The notes under the pieces were generated by a model. That model saw only the letters and a program-made list of their open reading frames with translations. It was not told the origin of the DNA and did no database searches. A stretch of 64,000 bases of DNA from Lepidurus packardi. Taxonomy: Eukaryota; Arthropoda; Branchiopoda; Notostraca; Triopsidae. Within the stretch, counting starts at the first letter, position 1; every line of letters starts with the position of its first letter. This document shows, in pieces, positions 49,521-61,687 of this stretch. Position numbers and translations under genes: made by a program. The DNA lies in contig JAKZAN010000002.1 of NCBI GenBank assembly GCA_023053545.1, positions 852,375-916,374 of the forward strand. Reading direction: 5' to 3'.

Positions 49521-52500
49521 CAGTGTTTCGGAACGGGCATTTTTGCCGGAACGGCGATAATTACGTTCTTTTGCAATTTTTGGCCGTTCCGTTCCCGTTC
49601 CTCTAGCAGTTTTCACTGTTTCTTTCCGTTCCGTTCTGGTGCATTTTCGAAAAATTTCCGTTCGTTCCATAACGTTCCGATATAAATATCGATTTTTAAA
49701 TCGAAGAAAAAATATCGATAGAAAATCGTTATATACGAATTCCAAAGCGGGAATTTTAAAATACATAATATTCGACAAAAGCGATCTTGTACTGGTCACA
49801 TCATTATTATTTACAACAATAATTAACACTACTTCAAAAATGTTAGTAAAAAAACTACCTCTAAGAGATATTATGCAGCGAAACTTAACTGGAAATAAAC
49901 AAAGATCTGTCTAGAACGTATTTTCATCAGATAGTGAAGTAACATCAGTCTTAATAATGAAGCGGTATTAGTATCTTAAAGTAGTACCTTAAAGTAGACC
50001 TTTACTCACCCCAGATATTTATTTATTCTTTTCAGTGGTGAAGGAATGGAGAGGGGAATCATATTCCCAGCAGGTTCCTTGTTAGACAAATAAACTTAAT
50101 TACTAAACAAAATCAAATCTTTTATTGAATTCACTTCAGGTACTTATTGATCGTAACTGCACTAGATTAAGACAAATTGCACTTGAGTAAGCTAATTGCA
50201 CTGTTAGTTAATTAAAATTTTAAACGAGATGAGCATTTCGTTTTATAAAAAGAAGGGAGGAGAACAAGTCAGGCTTAGTTCTATTCCTTTTACATGAGAG
50301 GATGTCTGCAGCGGTGCTAAAAATACGCTCTATATTTGCCGTGGAGGCAGGAACCGCGAAAATGTCTTTGGCAACTTCTGACAAAATAGGGAATCTATGA
50401 GCATTGACTGCCCAATAGTTCAGAGGGCTGAAAGAAAGGTCCACTTGTGGATCTCGTGTGGCCTCTTGGCTTACATAGACAGGTTCCCTGAGGTAGGATT
50501 CTAGTTCACTGTAGACTTTTTCTGTACCGCGCAAAGAAGGACGAGATGAGATCACTGCACTAAAGAGAGGACGGATGACGTTTGCCTTCACTTCCAATAT
50601 GTCACTGGCCCCGGCCAACGGCTCACTGGATTCTTGTTGTGCTAATAGGGAAAAAGTTAGACAAATCAAGATTATTTTGTTTTATAAGCACCTATGATTC
50701 TTACATAGAAAGGGATATCGCATTTCGAGTTCCTGCTTGACTTGACTCAGAATAGCTATTTCTGAACGTCCAGATAAACTTATCCAGCTTTTTTTGAACC
50801 GTGGATCGAGTATGGCTCCTACGAAAAGAAATTACATTTTCGCAAAATACGGTTGATAAATACATTACCTAGAACGTAAAACGTGTCGTCAAGGACGTTT
50901 TGCATTCTACGTTCTAAGGAGCAATGTAAAGCCCTAGCAACATTTTTGCAGTAAATAACCATGGTTGCATCTGGATTGACGCTTTTGTCAAGCGACGTCT
51001 TGCTCATCATATCAAGGTAAGCCGGTATTACAAGGCCTGTGGTCTCGAACTCTTTCTGAAAGGCATCGGTAGCCAGCTTAAATGGCCCCAGGAGCATCAC
51101 AAGCTCTTTCAGCATTTTCATCTGGAACGCCGACACTTTTCCAATCTTGGCACAAGCATTAAGCTTGTTTTGTAGGTCCTTGTCCATGTCGATTGCTTCA
51201 ATAAATTTATCCAGCATGTTGTATTGAGAACTCCATCTTGTTACGGTCTGCATTGGTATCCTGAAGCCTACTGCAGTACTAAGGATTTCGCTGTCGATCG
51301 TACTTTTGCGTATGTACGAAATAATACGAGCGACCAGGCGTACAGCATTTTGCAATGTTGCCTATTCGTAGTGTTAAGACTAAAATGAGGACAAAGGTTA
51401 TTCGATTTGTTTTACTTACGTCTGATGCTTTCATGCCATCTTGTACAACAAGCTGCAGGGAATGTGCAATGCAGCTTGCCCGAGAAGTGGCAGACAACGC
51501 AGTACAGGGCAGTACTTGCGCAAACGCATTGTTGAGGAACATTTGGTTAACGTCTTCTTCGATGCTTTCGTAAATTACCTCTTCTTCCTCGTCAACTTCA
51601 TCTAATGCTGCCATATCTTCCCTTAGTTCGTCGGGTACATTGTACGAACAGATCTCAACTTCACATTGTATGTCGAGATCAGTCAGCTCGACAGTATTGG
51701 CTGCAGCACTTTGGGTGGACCCAATACTGTCGAGCGAAAGCGGTGTCCAGCCAGGAAGTTCGATATCAAAGGCGCGCTTCATGTTGCTGGCGCTATCAGT
51801 TAATATGCGTACAACCTTGTAGAGGGGACGTATTAAGTGTGTAAAGGGATACAAAAGTCAAGAATAAATAATACCTTGTGTTGCAATCCCCACTCTTTCA
51901 ACACACTTTCATACTCGGCATAGATAGCCGCAGCCGTGTGACGCCCGGTCATCTTTTTAATGGAAAGTAAGCAAGCGATGGGTTCAAATTTTGAGGTCAC
52001 TGCTGAACACGAAATTCCGATGTAACCTTCCATCTTCTTGGACGACCATATGTCGACCATTATGGCACAAGACTTGACTGTCTCAAGTTTTTGACTAACT
52101 GACTCAGTCGTCTTCTTCATGAGTTCAGGAATAAGGGTACCCCGAAGGCGTTCTTTGCTTGGGATACTATAGTCCGGATTTAAAGCCTACATAATCGCAA
52201 CAAAAGTAGAAATAATTAGCCGTATTTCTCGAGTAAAACCAAATAATAATTTAAGGAAAAACTATCTTAGAAACCAAACAAATTTTACCTTACTGAAGTT
52301 CTTGAACCCTTTCCGACAAATAAAGCTAAGAGGCAGGTTATCATCGGCAATCATTGTTGCAAGCAGGTTATCCAATGTTGACCGCTTGGATGCTGTCATG
52401 CTTTTGGTTGTCAAGAAACTATATGGTCAACTGGTTAGTACTAAGATTACTATAATCTTAAGTTAATATCCATACCTGCTCAAAACTAATTGGCTCCCCA

Positions 52501-53584
52501 TACTCATTTTGTCTTCTTGCTCACATTTCTTAAATGCGTCATGATGAAATCGCTTAGCGTGACGGCTGAAGTTGGCATACGTCGAAGCATCTCCGGAAAT
52601 AAGGCACGGACGATTCACACAAAGCGTACATTTAGCGAAGTTCTTTTTTCCGTTTGATTTCCAGTCTTCAAATATAGAATGTTTCCATTGCTGCCAGTTT
52701 TTCTTGGACGCCGCGTTAATTGGGACACAATCCAGTGATATATCAGCTGACTCATCGTCAACCTCTACATGCTGAGGGCTAGATGAAGCCAGCCCACAGC
52801 TGGTGGAGGTTGGATCGGCTTGATCTTGATGTTGAGCTGTTCCATTGTGATCACTTGAGTAGCTCGAGTTTTGAGATTGCTTTCTCTTGCCATATTGGTT
52901 TGGCTTGTTTGTCCCACGTCCAGCCATCTAAAATGAAATAAACGGGGAATCAGAAGAAAGCCATTTTTGTTTCTATTCGAGATATTTTTCTATACAAGAA
53001 TAAACCTAGCATATATTCTAAGACGAGTCTGTAAATAAACTGATTTAAATTGTCATTTAAGTCAAAGCTTACACCAAAACTGCTGCGATACAGTTCTACA
53101 AGTAAATGCAATATCTTGACCTGAACTTCCAAGCAAACGCGGCTAGGCTAGGTTTTAAAAAACAATCTTCGTGTTCGTGTCGATCGGGCAACTGCATCTA
53201 GAAATTATACGAAACATAGTCAAATAAACCACAAATCTGCATTTGAATGCATATAAACTGTAAAGTATAATATGTCAGTAAAACAATAATTACCAATAAT
53301 GGTCTTAATGTTTTGGAGGGAAGCACGTTGCACGTGAATCGCCACGTTTCTTTGTTTCGTGGTGTTTGGTTCGTGAAGTTCATAGCTTAATCAATGGCCA
53401 ATAGATGGCTTGCTCGGAACGGAATGAACGGCCCAGGAAAGCCGTTCCTTTCCTGTTTGCTTGCTAGCAAATGCCGTTCCGTTCTCGTTCATTTTACGAA
53501 TTATGACATCTTGTTGCGTTCCGTTCAAATGAACGGAACGGAACGGAACGAACGGAACGATTCTGGATACGTTCCGAAACACTG
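49521..53584 (-). mobile_element. hAT-3: complete hAT element inserted in Gypsy-2
   Basis: 4064 bp with terminal inverted repeats CAGTGTTTCGGAACG at 49521 and CGTTCCGAAACACTG ending at 53584, and a perfect 8-bp target duplication CTGCTGAC at 49513-49520 and 53585-53592. Subterminal GTTCCGTTCC-type repeats are dense at both ends. The single transposase gene has no visible lesion, so the element may have moved recently. Confidence 0.95.
50220..52927 (-). CDS. hAT-3 transposase (multi-exon, apparently intact)
   Basis: Exon 1 (52927 to about 52476) starts MAGRGTNKPNQYGKRKQ and has a BED zinc finger, NFAKCTLCVN ... STYANFSRHAKRFH, with donor CAG|GTATGG. Exon 2 (about 52418-52288) has ASKRSTLDNLLATMIADDNL and exon 3 (from 52188) ALNPDYSIPSKERLRGTLIP and VDIWSSKKMEGYIG. 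Exon 4 (about 51824-51420) has ILTDSASNMKRAFDIELPGW. Exon 5 (about 51355-50822) has MQTVTRWSSQYNML. The last exon ends at 50220 with VPASTANIERIFSTAADIL, the dimerisation motif. All six exons are joined by GT-AG junctions that I can see or infer, and no internal stop was noticed. It cuts and pastes the element via the BED-bound ends. The exact exon edges are by eye. Confidence 0.82.
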
Positions 53585-53592
53585 CTGCTGAC

Positions 53593-56500
53593 AGTGGAGA
53601 GAGGAGTGGTACACGTTCCGGTGTTGAATTTTGGGGACCAGGCTGTTCGACTATCGAAGGGAAAAGCGTTGGGGCGTTGGGATTTGGTTGATGATCCTCC
53701 GCCGGAGCCATCCTCTCCTCCCTGCTACGCGTAACGTTATGTGTGTTGCATCTTCGCCAATGGTCGGCCGCGACAATGGGCTGAATTTACAACTGGGGGA
53801 AGAACTCCTTCCCGAAGAACGCAGCAGGTTGGCCACGATGCTCCAAGATTATGGAGACTGTTTCGCAAGGTCCAAGACGGACCTAGGGTTATGCAGCTTG
53901 ATGCCTCATACCATCGATACCGGATGTTCGTTCCCAATTTCGGTCCACCCAAGGCGAGTACCTTTCCGGGAACGGGAGCTTATTCGCGAGCAAGTGAACG
54001 AGATGTTGAAGATGGACGTCATTGAGCCCTCTACAAGTCCTTGGTCATTTCCGGTTGTCCTCGTGCGCAAGAAGGACGGGAGTCCTCGGTTTTGCATCGA
54101 TTACAGAAGACTCAACGACGCGACTCGGAAAGACGCGTATCCTCTCCCCAGAGTGGACGACGTTCTTGATCGACTGGCAGGGGCCTCGTACTTCAGTACG
54201 CTGGATATGTGCCACGGATATTGGCAGGTGGGCATGGCCGAGGGAGACCGTCCGAAGACAGCCTTTTGTACACCTGATGGCCTCTTCCAATACAAGCGTA
54301 TGCCCCAAGGATTGTGCAACGCCCCTGCATCCTTTCAGCGTCTATTGGACCGGGTCCTCGGAAGCCTTAAGTGGCGCTTTTGTTTAGTTTACCTGGATGA
54401 CATCATGGTGTTTTCTCGGACCTTTGAGGAGCATCTTGAACGGTTGTCATCTGTACTGATTTCCCTTAGGCAAGCAGGATTGTTGCTCAAACCGAGCAAA
54501 TGCCTTCTCGCCAGTCGGAAGATCTTATTTCTGGGACACGTTATATCGGGAGATGGCATTCGGCCGGATCCTAACAAGATTGAGGCAGTTTCAAATCATC
54601 CAACCCCTAGGAACGTCCGCGACGTGCGGAGCTTCCTGGGCTTAGCTTCTTATTACCGCCGATTCGTTCCAGGCTTCGCAAACACCGCGAGTTCGCTGAA
54701 CGATTTGTTGAAGAAAGATGTCGGTTGGACTTGGGGGAGCGATCAGGAGCTGGCCTTCCGAAGTCTGATTGCCGCTCTGACCTCCTCTCCTACCTTGGTA
54801 CACTACGACGAGAACGCTTCCCTCGTTTTGCGAACGGACGCCAGTGGTACGGGGCTGGGAGCAGTGTTGTCACAGCTGGACGGCGATAAGGAAGGGGTCG
54901 TCAGTTACCTTAGCCGTAGATTGTCCGATGCCGAAAGGAAATGGCACAGCAATGAGCTCGAATGCATGGCCGTCGTCTGGGCCGTTCAGAAGCTCAGGTC
55001 TTATTTGCTGGGAAAACACTTCACACTGCAGACAGACAATAGCGCGGTGATGGGGCTTTTTAAGAAAAAAAACATCACAGGGAAGTTCGCGCGGTGGGTA
55101 CTGGCTCTACAAGAGTTCGATTTTGAAATCCGACACATCAAGGGCAGCCAGAACGTTGTCGCCGATGCGCTATCCAGGATCCCCGAGATGAGCCCAACGC
55201 CCGTGTGTGCGGCAATGGTCGTCCAGAGGGATGATTTCTTACTACAGCAGAGAAGCGACCAGCAACTGTCTGCCATTATGGAGTCTCTGGAGGCTGGAGA
55301 ATCTGAGCACTTCCGCAGTTATGTTATGAAGGAAGGCGTTCTTTATCATACCACCGGAGACCAGGGTAGAAAACTGCGTTTGGTCGTACCTCGCTGTCTG
55401 CGAAGAACTGTACTCTCAGAATGTCACGACAGTATTAGTGGGGGTCATCTGGGCATCGCGAAAACCTTCGATAAGGTTGCGAATCGGTATTGGTGGACGA
55501 AAATGACGAAACACGTGCAGGATTACGTAAGGTCCTGCATTAGATGCCAGACTTTCAAGCCTATGACAGGGAAACCCATGGGCAAATTGCAGTCGATAAC
55601 ACCCCTGAATATCCCGTTTCTAACTATGGGAATCGATCATGTTGGGCCCCTTCGGACGACAATGCGGGGTAATCAGCATGTGTTGGTGGCGGTAGATTAT
55701 GCGACCCGTTGGGTGGAGGCCTCAGCTGTTCCGGATACCTCAGCTTCGGTGGCGGCTGAGTTCCTCCTGAATCAAGTCGTCTATCGTCACGGTGCACCGG
55801 ATAAGCTGATCAGTGATCGAGGGACGGCTTTCACTGCGCAAATATTCGAAAAAGCATTGGAAACCATTGGAGTCCGTCATGCGATGGCGGCAGCGTACCA
55901 CCCGCAGACCAACGGCCTGTGCGAGCGGACTAACAAAAGCCTGATGGCAGTAATGGCCCTTTGTATTGGCGGACTTGAACGGGATTGGGACCTTTTCGTC
56001 CCTGGTGCCGTATTCGCGCTTAACACCTCCCGTCAGGAGACAACCAAGTACTCCCCGTTTGAGCTCGTATACGGAAGGTCTCCCGTCTTGCCAGAGTACA
56101 CGCAGTACCCCTGGCCATGTGAGCCCGCCATTAGCTATCGCACCTTCCTGAGAGAAGTGAGAGGAAAGCTACGGAAAGCCCGACATCGAACGCTTATAGC
56201 GCAACGGAAGAGGACTAGTCATATTAATGCTCGCCGACGCCCTGCTCCCACTTTTGCTAAGAACTCCCTGGTGTGGGTGCTTCGACCCCGGAGGAATGGC
56301 AATGGGAATCGAAAGTTTCAACCTCGATTTCAGGGTCCATTTCGGGTCATCAAGCGAGTCACACCGGTGACTTATAAAGTGGGCGATCTACCTGGCCGTC
56401 ATACGAGGAAAAGATGGCGAATATTCCCGGCTCACGTGAGTCAGCTGAAGAAATTCAAAGGAGGATTCGTGAGTGACAGCAATTCAAGTGACGGTGAAGC

Positions 56501-56633
56501 TGATCACGCAGAGGATGGCCCGAACGAATCGTTACCGTTGGCACCCACCGGTGAGGAAGTTGGCGCGGAATCCCGCACCCGGATAGGTCGAACTGTTCGC
56601 CGACCCCGTCGTTTTGCGGATTACGTCGCCTGA
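53593..56633 (+). pseudogene. pol: Gypsy-2 Pol, second part: protease end, reverse transcriptase, RNase H, integrase
   Basis: From 53593 to 53734 the protease frame continues. The reverse transcriptase frame is +1 to it and open to 56633. Motifs: DVIEPSTSPWSFPVVLVRKK near 54020; FSTLDMCHGYWQVGMAEGDR; active site YLDDIMVF near 54390; RNase H RTDASGTGLGAVLSQ near 54834; integrase zinc finger GGHLGIAKTFDKVANRYWW ... SCIRCQ; core D in GIDHVGPL near 55630, D in LISDRGTAF near 55806, E in GLCERTNKSL near 55917; and a GPF C-terminal domain, FQGPFRVIKRVTPVTYKV, near 56330. Apart from the hAT-3 insertion and the frame step before RT, the polymerase is intact. Confidence 0.88.
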
Positions 56634-56760
56634 GATTCTTTATTACTTATGTTGTGATTGTATCACTGGGTGATGGGTGTTAAGTTCTTATGGATAGTCA
56701 AGCGAGCAACTGTTTGGTTAGGCCGCGCCGGGGACGTCGCGTGGGGGGTAGGTGGCCGAG

Positions 56761-56996
56761 TGTGGCGTGAGGCCCAGGAGATAGCCCGTAGCCATCCTTC
56801 CTCAGCGTACGTTCCTTTGTACTCTTTTCTCTTTCTCCTCTTTTTCCGTGTTTGTGCTGTTTGTTTGGCTGGTTTGGGTTTTTGGCGAGTGGTGCTGGTT
56901 TTGGCAGTCGGTCTTTGGTACGAACTCGAGAATAAACGGTGACTTTACTCTCTCCAAACAAAGGAGTTTAGTAGATTAATTCGGCTACTTGCTACA
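56761..56996 (+). repeat. Gypsy-2 3' LTR
   Basis: 236 bp, identical by eye to 47172-47407, ending GCTACA at 56996. Confidence 0.92.
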
Positions 56997-57192
56997 ATAT
57001 GCTGAACTGTTCTTTTCCACTGATATCAGTGGTTCCGTCAGCAATAACTGCAAAGAAATTGGCTTTCTGAATTGCTTGAACTTGTTCCCGTTGTACCATA
57101 TGCGCCATTATTTCAAGAAGCTCATTTTGAATATCATGGCTGAGGTAATTACCACGTCGCTGAAGCCAGTCTTTCAGTTCCTTAGACTCCAA
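56997..57192 (-). pseudogene. hAT-2 transposase, segment between Harbinger-1 and Gypsy-2
   Basis: It reads ESKELKDWLQRRGNYLSHDI, then FFAVIADGTTDISGKEQFSI. The aspartate in IADGTTD belongs to the first catalytic block of hAT transposases. It joins in frame at both ends: upstream across Harbinger-1, and downstream across Gypsy-2 to ICIRYVDVAMQTHEVF at 47171. Confidence 0.82.
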
Positions 57193-57558
57193 GGGTGCGT
57201 TCCAATTGCGAACTCGACTAGGGAGTTGAGTTTTCTGAACTCGGGTTGAGTAAACCCGCGTCCCAATAGGCACTTGTACTATTCAATCGGGTTATGGTTG
57301 GAATCGATATAACTTGTAATCAGAGACAATGAATCGCTGTATTGCACTCAGTGATACAATACTACTTCATCAAAATTTTAAATAAAAACAAAGTGTTTGG
57401 AAATATTGCAACGTGCGTTTTCTTTAAATAAATAAACTGAATGATGGACGAAACATCTATATTTCTTTTTCTTCAAAATATGGTGATGGACTTTTCAGTG
57501 TCGCAGCAAAGTAATACCTTTAAATTAGGAATGAAATATGGACTTACGTTAAAATATT

Positions 57559-58791
57559 ATGTACGTTTTAGATTGCATTTCAGCAAGTTTTCCTGCGAGG
57601 CTTTCCCAACAAATAAGAGAAAATCGTGACATTGAGCTGCTCTTGGCTCTTTCAAGCATTGCTGAAATTCGAAGGAAACGCCTGTATATGGTATTCACCC
57701 TGGCTTTAGAAATCTTGACAAGAAAAGCTGCTCGTCGATCACTTCGTAAAATTCACAGGACGGAAACTTTCTGGACGGAGATCATAAACAAGACCTGGAC
57801 TGACAAAGAATGGAAAACCAACATCCGTGTAACGCGACGCACTTTCCAGTACATTTGTGATCTCCTGCGAGAAAACCTAACCAAAAAGAAAACCAACTTC
57901 TGTGTACCCATCTCTTGTGAAAAACAAGTTGCCCTCACGCTATGGCGCCTAGGAACAAATATCGAATTTCGGTCTCTGGCTACCATTTTTGGTGCAAGCA
58001 AAACAACTGCATGGCGAGCATTCCATGAAACTTGCGACGCCCTGGTTGTTCTCCTAGGGCACTCCATAATAACAATGCCTAAAGGTGACCGGTTGCAAGA
58101 AATGATATCGGGCTTTCAGAGGAGAAAATTGCCCCAGTGTGTTGGAGCCATTGATGGTACACATATCCCTATTTTGGCACCGAAAGAACACAGTTCTGAC
58201 TATTACTGTGTACGAAAGGGTACGTACACGGTTGTACTTCAAGCTGTAGTGGATTTCTCAGGGCGTTTTATCAACATCAACGTTGGCTGGCCTGGCTCGG
58301 TGCACGATGCAAGAATTTTTGCAAACAGCAAACTGCACCGGCTTGGCCAGCAAAATCGTCTATTCCCCAATCTAAGAAAACTTGTCAACGGGATAAATGT
58401 CCCATGTTATGTCATTGGTGACGCCGCTTATCCACTCTTATCTTGGCTTATGAAGCCGTATCCTACACATGCGATTACTGACGAGAAGGAACGTTTCAAC
58501 AGCATTTTGAGTAGTAATCGCATGGTAGTAGAACGGGCCTTCGGGAAACTGAAAGGTCGATGGAGATGTCTCCTGAAAAGGAATGATACAAACATTTTCC
58601 GCATTAACAGAGTTATATATGCATGCTGTATATTACACAACATTTGCGAGGACCAAGGAGACCTCTTTGATTCGTGCTTCAGACTGCCTGCGGTTGAAGA
58701 TGATTTTGAGGAACAAATCGAAAACGTACCTCGTCCACAACCTACGACGTTCCCAAACTCTGTCAGGGACGCCTTGTGTGATAGTATGTAA
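57559..58791 (+). CDS. Harbinger transposase (DDE, HARBI1-like)
   Basis: 410 residues from the ATG at 57559. The helix-turn-helix-like region is TNIEFRSLATIFGASKTTAW near 133. The catalytic D in CVGAIDGTHIPILAP is near residue 198, the second D in CYVIGDAAYPLLSWL near 285, and the E in NRMVVERAFGKLKGRW near 325. GWPGSVHDARIF is another family block. It cuts and joins the element together with the Myb-like partner. Length is normal for the family (about 350-450). No break is visible. An upstream exon is possible because the frame is open before the ATG. Confidence 0.92.
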   Translation: MYVLDCISASFPARLSQQIRENRDIELLLALSSIAEIRRKRLYMVFTLALEILTRKAARRSLRKIHRTETFWTEIINKTWTDKEWKTNIRVTRRTFQYICDLLRENLTKKKTNFCVPISCEKQVALTLWRLGTNIEFRSLATIFGASKTTAWRAFHETCDALVVLLGHSIITMPKGDRLQEMISGFQRRKLPQCVGAIDGTHIPILAPKEHSSDYYCVRKGTYTVVLQAVVDFSGRFININVGWPGSVHDARIFANSKLHRLGQQNRLFPNLRKLVNGINVPCYVIGDAAYPLLSWLMKPYPTHAITDEKERFNSILSSNRMVVERAFGKLKGRWRCLLKRNDTNIFRINRVIYACCILHNICEDQGDLFDSCFRLPAVEDDFEEQIENVPRPQPTTFPNSVRDALCDSM

Positions 58792-58899
58792 TGAATTATG
58801 AAAAGTAAAATAGTTCCAAATTGCACTGGTGTATTGCACTGTTAATCAAATGCATGACAAAAAAGACCAGAGAAAACCAGATAATTGTTCATTATATTG

Positions 58900-59756
58900 T
58901 TATTTTCTTTGAGAACGGGTGTTTGCTTTATCTGCAGATTTATTGCCGACGAGCAATGCCATAAGCTCGAGCATCTTGTCTTTTCTCTCTTCATCGCATT
59001 TGCTACGCTCTTCTTCTCTAGCAAGGCGCTCCGCTTCTTTTTCACGGAACTCCTGCTCTTTTAAGCGCCAAGTATCTTCCCGCTCCCTCCTTTCGTTAAG
59101 ATCATTCAAAATCCTGTTCTGCTGCTCCAAAAACTGAGCATCTCGCTCAGCAAAGCCCTGCATGAGAGACTCGATTGACTTCAAAGCGTCTGTCTTGCTT
59201 CTCTTTCTCGGAGGCGGCCTACCCCCGACAGAACTTGAAGATTCGTTACGCGTATCTACTTTCAAGTATAATTAATTTGTGCTAGGAATAGATCAAAGTA
59301 ATTACCGTCAGAATCACTTTGTAATGCTGATGTGTCATCATCTATACGATCGTCAATTGGAGTAATGGAATAGGGTATGGAACAAGATGTGGACGGAACA
59401 GGAGACATTGAATCCAAAATTTCAATGGGGCTCGAACTTGGACGATGCCCCAATACTTTGTTTATATCTTCGAAGTATGGATTATCGTCCATATTGAGGT
59501 CACCAGCACCACTTTGTGAAATTGTCTTCAACGTTTCCCGATAATCCCTTTTGAGGTTCTTGAGTTTCTCCTTAATTTGGTGCGAGGAACGGACGTACTT
59601 GTACTCAAGCATTTTGTTTTCCAGTTCCTTAAATAGGGTATCCTTTCTCTTCATTCCTTCGAATTGCGTCTGCATAGCAGGGTCTCCCCATAGACTAATC
59701 ATAAACCTCGTTTCTTCTACTCCCCAGATGGATCGTTTTTTTATGGGGTCAGCCAT
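58900..59756 (-). CDS. Harbinger Myb/SANT-like DNA-binding protein
   Basis: Exon 1, from the ATG at 59756 (MADPIKKRSIWGVEETRFMI), reads a Myb/SANT-like trihelix domain, with SSHQIKEKLKNLKRDYRETL in its third helix. It ends near 59307 at GACG|GTAATT. Exon 2 begins near 59257 after TTGAAAG and keeps the frame (SD/VDTRNESSSS), then PPPRKRSKTD, a nuclear-import-like stretch, and a long charged coiled coil to the stop at 58900. In PIF/Harbinger elements this second protein binds DNA and carries the transposase into the nucleus. Both genes look intact, so the element may be autonomous. Confidence 0.85.
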
Positions 59757-60164
59757 AACTGCATTAAAATAAACAGAACTAAAATTAACGCACTTGCCGG
59801 TAGAAAACTTTATACAAATTCACCTGTCACTTCAAAGTGAAAATTTAAGGAAAGGATAATATTTCTAAAAACTACCTTTTTATGTGACGATACAATAAGA
59901 TAATATAACTGTCAACGAAAAGAGTGAAAATGCTTGAAAAGCTTTGTTTTGTATACATGGAACCACGACTCCACCTAGCACCCAGACGCGAAACGTCCCC
60001 CAACTCGCTTCTGCTGTGTTCAACCCTGATCCAAAGTGGAGTCGAAAAACCCTAAACTCAACTCCGCTTTGAACCCGAGTTTGGCCACTTGAAACAGGCG
60101 AGTTCTGGAACCCGAGTTGAAAACCCACTTCAACCCGGGTTGAGTCGCCAATTGGAACGCACCC

Positions 60165-60992
60165 CAAGGCTTTTTCTTCAAGGAAAGCTCGAAGATTTCC
60201 ATCGCTGTCAAGGAGACCGCTTGTAGCCAGTCCCTGGCGTGCCAAAGAGCGCAAAGTACCAATTACCTCCATATACGCTACGTAGTGTTTCCTTTGTTGA
60301 TGAGCCATTGCGGAAGCCATTTTTGCATTGATTGGTTCACATTGCAAATTGAGATTCTTTTCAACGCATCGTCGGTGAATTTCAGATTGGCTGTGGGTCC
60401 TGAACTTTTCAATTCCCTTTTTCCAATTGGAAAACCCGGTGAAGAACGCCTTTTCTTTTACATCCTCCATAGAGATTAATCCTTTTTTCAAGCTGCAACA
60501 ACATGTGAAGCAGTACACCTTGTCCTGAACTTTGTCATAGTGCAAAAACGGGAAATCCTTGAACCAGGCTTCATTGAAACGGCGCCCATCAGTGGCGGGA
60601 TACTTGTACTGCAGGGGCTGGCATGGGAATGTGTCCAGTGGCAACTGTAGTGAGCAAGGGGCTTTTTGAGGAACCGTGTCTTCTTTCTGAAAACATAAAC
60701 ATGATACGAATATTCTATTCCTATGGCCATGAGATATATAATAGCCCAACTGAATAAAATAAATTTTGAACAGGTTGAACCATTCTGTTACATTACATAC
60801 CGGAAAATTTGTTAAATCCACAACCCTCTCTGAGCCATCTGAGCCACTATATTGATCAATGGATTGACTTGAAGATGCTGAAGATTCCGGTAGCGGTAAT
60901 GTTGTTTTTGTGGGCAGCGGTGATTCGGAAGTTATTCTGCTAAAATAGCTAAGGAGATTCGGTCGTGGGCGTTTTCCAGGAGGTGGAAGCAT
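60165..60992 (-). pseudogene. hAT-2 transposase, N-terminal part with TTF-type zinc finger
   Basis: From the ATG at 60992 (MLPPPGKRPRPNLLSYF), exon 1 ends at CCG|GTATGT (60801/60800). Exon 2 begins after TTTTCAG at 60686. It holds the TTF-type zinc-finger region GRRFNEAWFKDFPFLHYDKV, VYCFTCC, FSNWKKGIEKFRTHSQSEIH, then SDGNLRAFLEEKA. Proteins of this group are the ZMYM1-like hAT transposases. The frame is cut at 60165 by Harbinger-1 and resumes at 57192 (..EKAL / ESKELK..). A run of CA repeats upstream adds a spurious extension. Confidence 0.82.
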
Positions 60993-61094
60993 GCTATGCA
61001 ATTCCAAAGTGTTAGAAACATACAAAGGACACAATAGACTAAAGAGATTTGAGTCTTCTGTTGATTCCTGTATCGCACAACGCACACTCAAGCA

Positions 61095-61117
61095 GACACA
61101 CACACACACACACTCAC
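61095..61117. repeat. (CA)n microsatellite
   Basis: ACACACACACACACAC-type run upstream of the hAT-2 transposase. It creates the false MCVCVCL extension of that reading frame. Confidence 0.8.
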
Positions 61118-61132
61118 ATACTGCGTAGCAAG

Positions 61133-61687
61133 TAGAGCTACCATCTCACGCGGATAAAATTTAAGGACTACTTAGGAAATTTTTAAGGACACACAATAAT
61201 TCCATTAATTATGCATACTTACTTAGTCAAGACACCTCCTAAGTATGGTAACTGAAGACTGTGGAGAGCCGTACAATGTCTCAGAGCAGCCAGCAACACA
61301 CAAATGATTACACACGAGTGCGTATAGTATACGCACGTATACATTACACACGTATACGCCGTATACTTGCGTCGTCACTAGCGACTTACCATTAGCCAAT
61401 AGGAAATGACAGTTGCATTCCCCTTCAGCAGCGTGTGTTTGACTTTGACGGCTATAGCCGTTGTCCACGGCCCGCTATGCCGAACGGCTAGCCATTTTTA
61501 AACAGAACTTGAAACTGCATGCGGCCGGCATGTATTATTGATGGTTTAGTCCTTTTATTCTGACGAAATGTCTACAAATTTAGCAGCAACTCCCATTTAA
61601 GGACATATTTAAGGACAAACACCCTTAAGGACGGGCATACCAAATTTAAGTACTGTCCTTATCATTTAAGGACGGATGGTAACCCTA
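61133..61687. mobile_element. Non-autonomous hAT-type MITE, 555 bp
   Basis: The ends TAGAGCTACCATC and GATGGTAACCCTA are imperfect inverted repeats. They are flanked by a perfect 8-bp duplication GTAGCAAG at 61125-61132 and 61688-61695. TTTAAGGAC-type subterminal repeats occur at both ends. No coding capacity. It sits in the 5' non-coding part of hAT-2. Confidence 0.75.

Larger units (their letters stand above)
47172..56996 (+). mobile_element. Gypsy-2: Ty3/gypsy retrotransposon inserted in hAT-2
   Basis: LTRs of 236 bp at 47172-47407 and 56761-56996 (TGTGGCG...GCTACA) look identical by eye. The 4-bp target duplication ATAT is at 47168-47171 and 56997-57000. The hAT-2 frame rejoins across the site. 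Contents are gag, protease, hAT-3 insertion, reverse transcriptase to integrase. No env. Confidence 0.93.
57193..60164 (+). mobile_element. Harbinger-1: PIF/Harbinger DNA transposon inserted in hAT-2
   Basis: Terminal inverted repeats GGGTGCGTTCCAATTG at 57193 and the reverse complement ending at 60164 match over 16 bp. A 3-bp target duplication CAA lies at 57190-57192 and 60165-60167, the length expected for the superfamily. It carries two convergent genes, transposase (+) and a Myb-like protein (-). The hAT-2 frame rejoins when the element and one CAA are removed. Confidence 0.92.

Noticed and set aside
61081-61109. MCVCVCL start of the hAT-2 reading frame
   Set aside because: It is a translated CA microsatellite; the ATG at 60992 is the sensible start.
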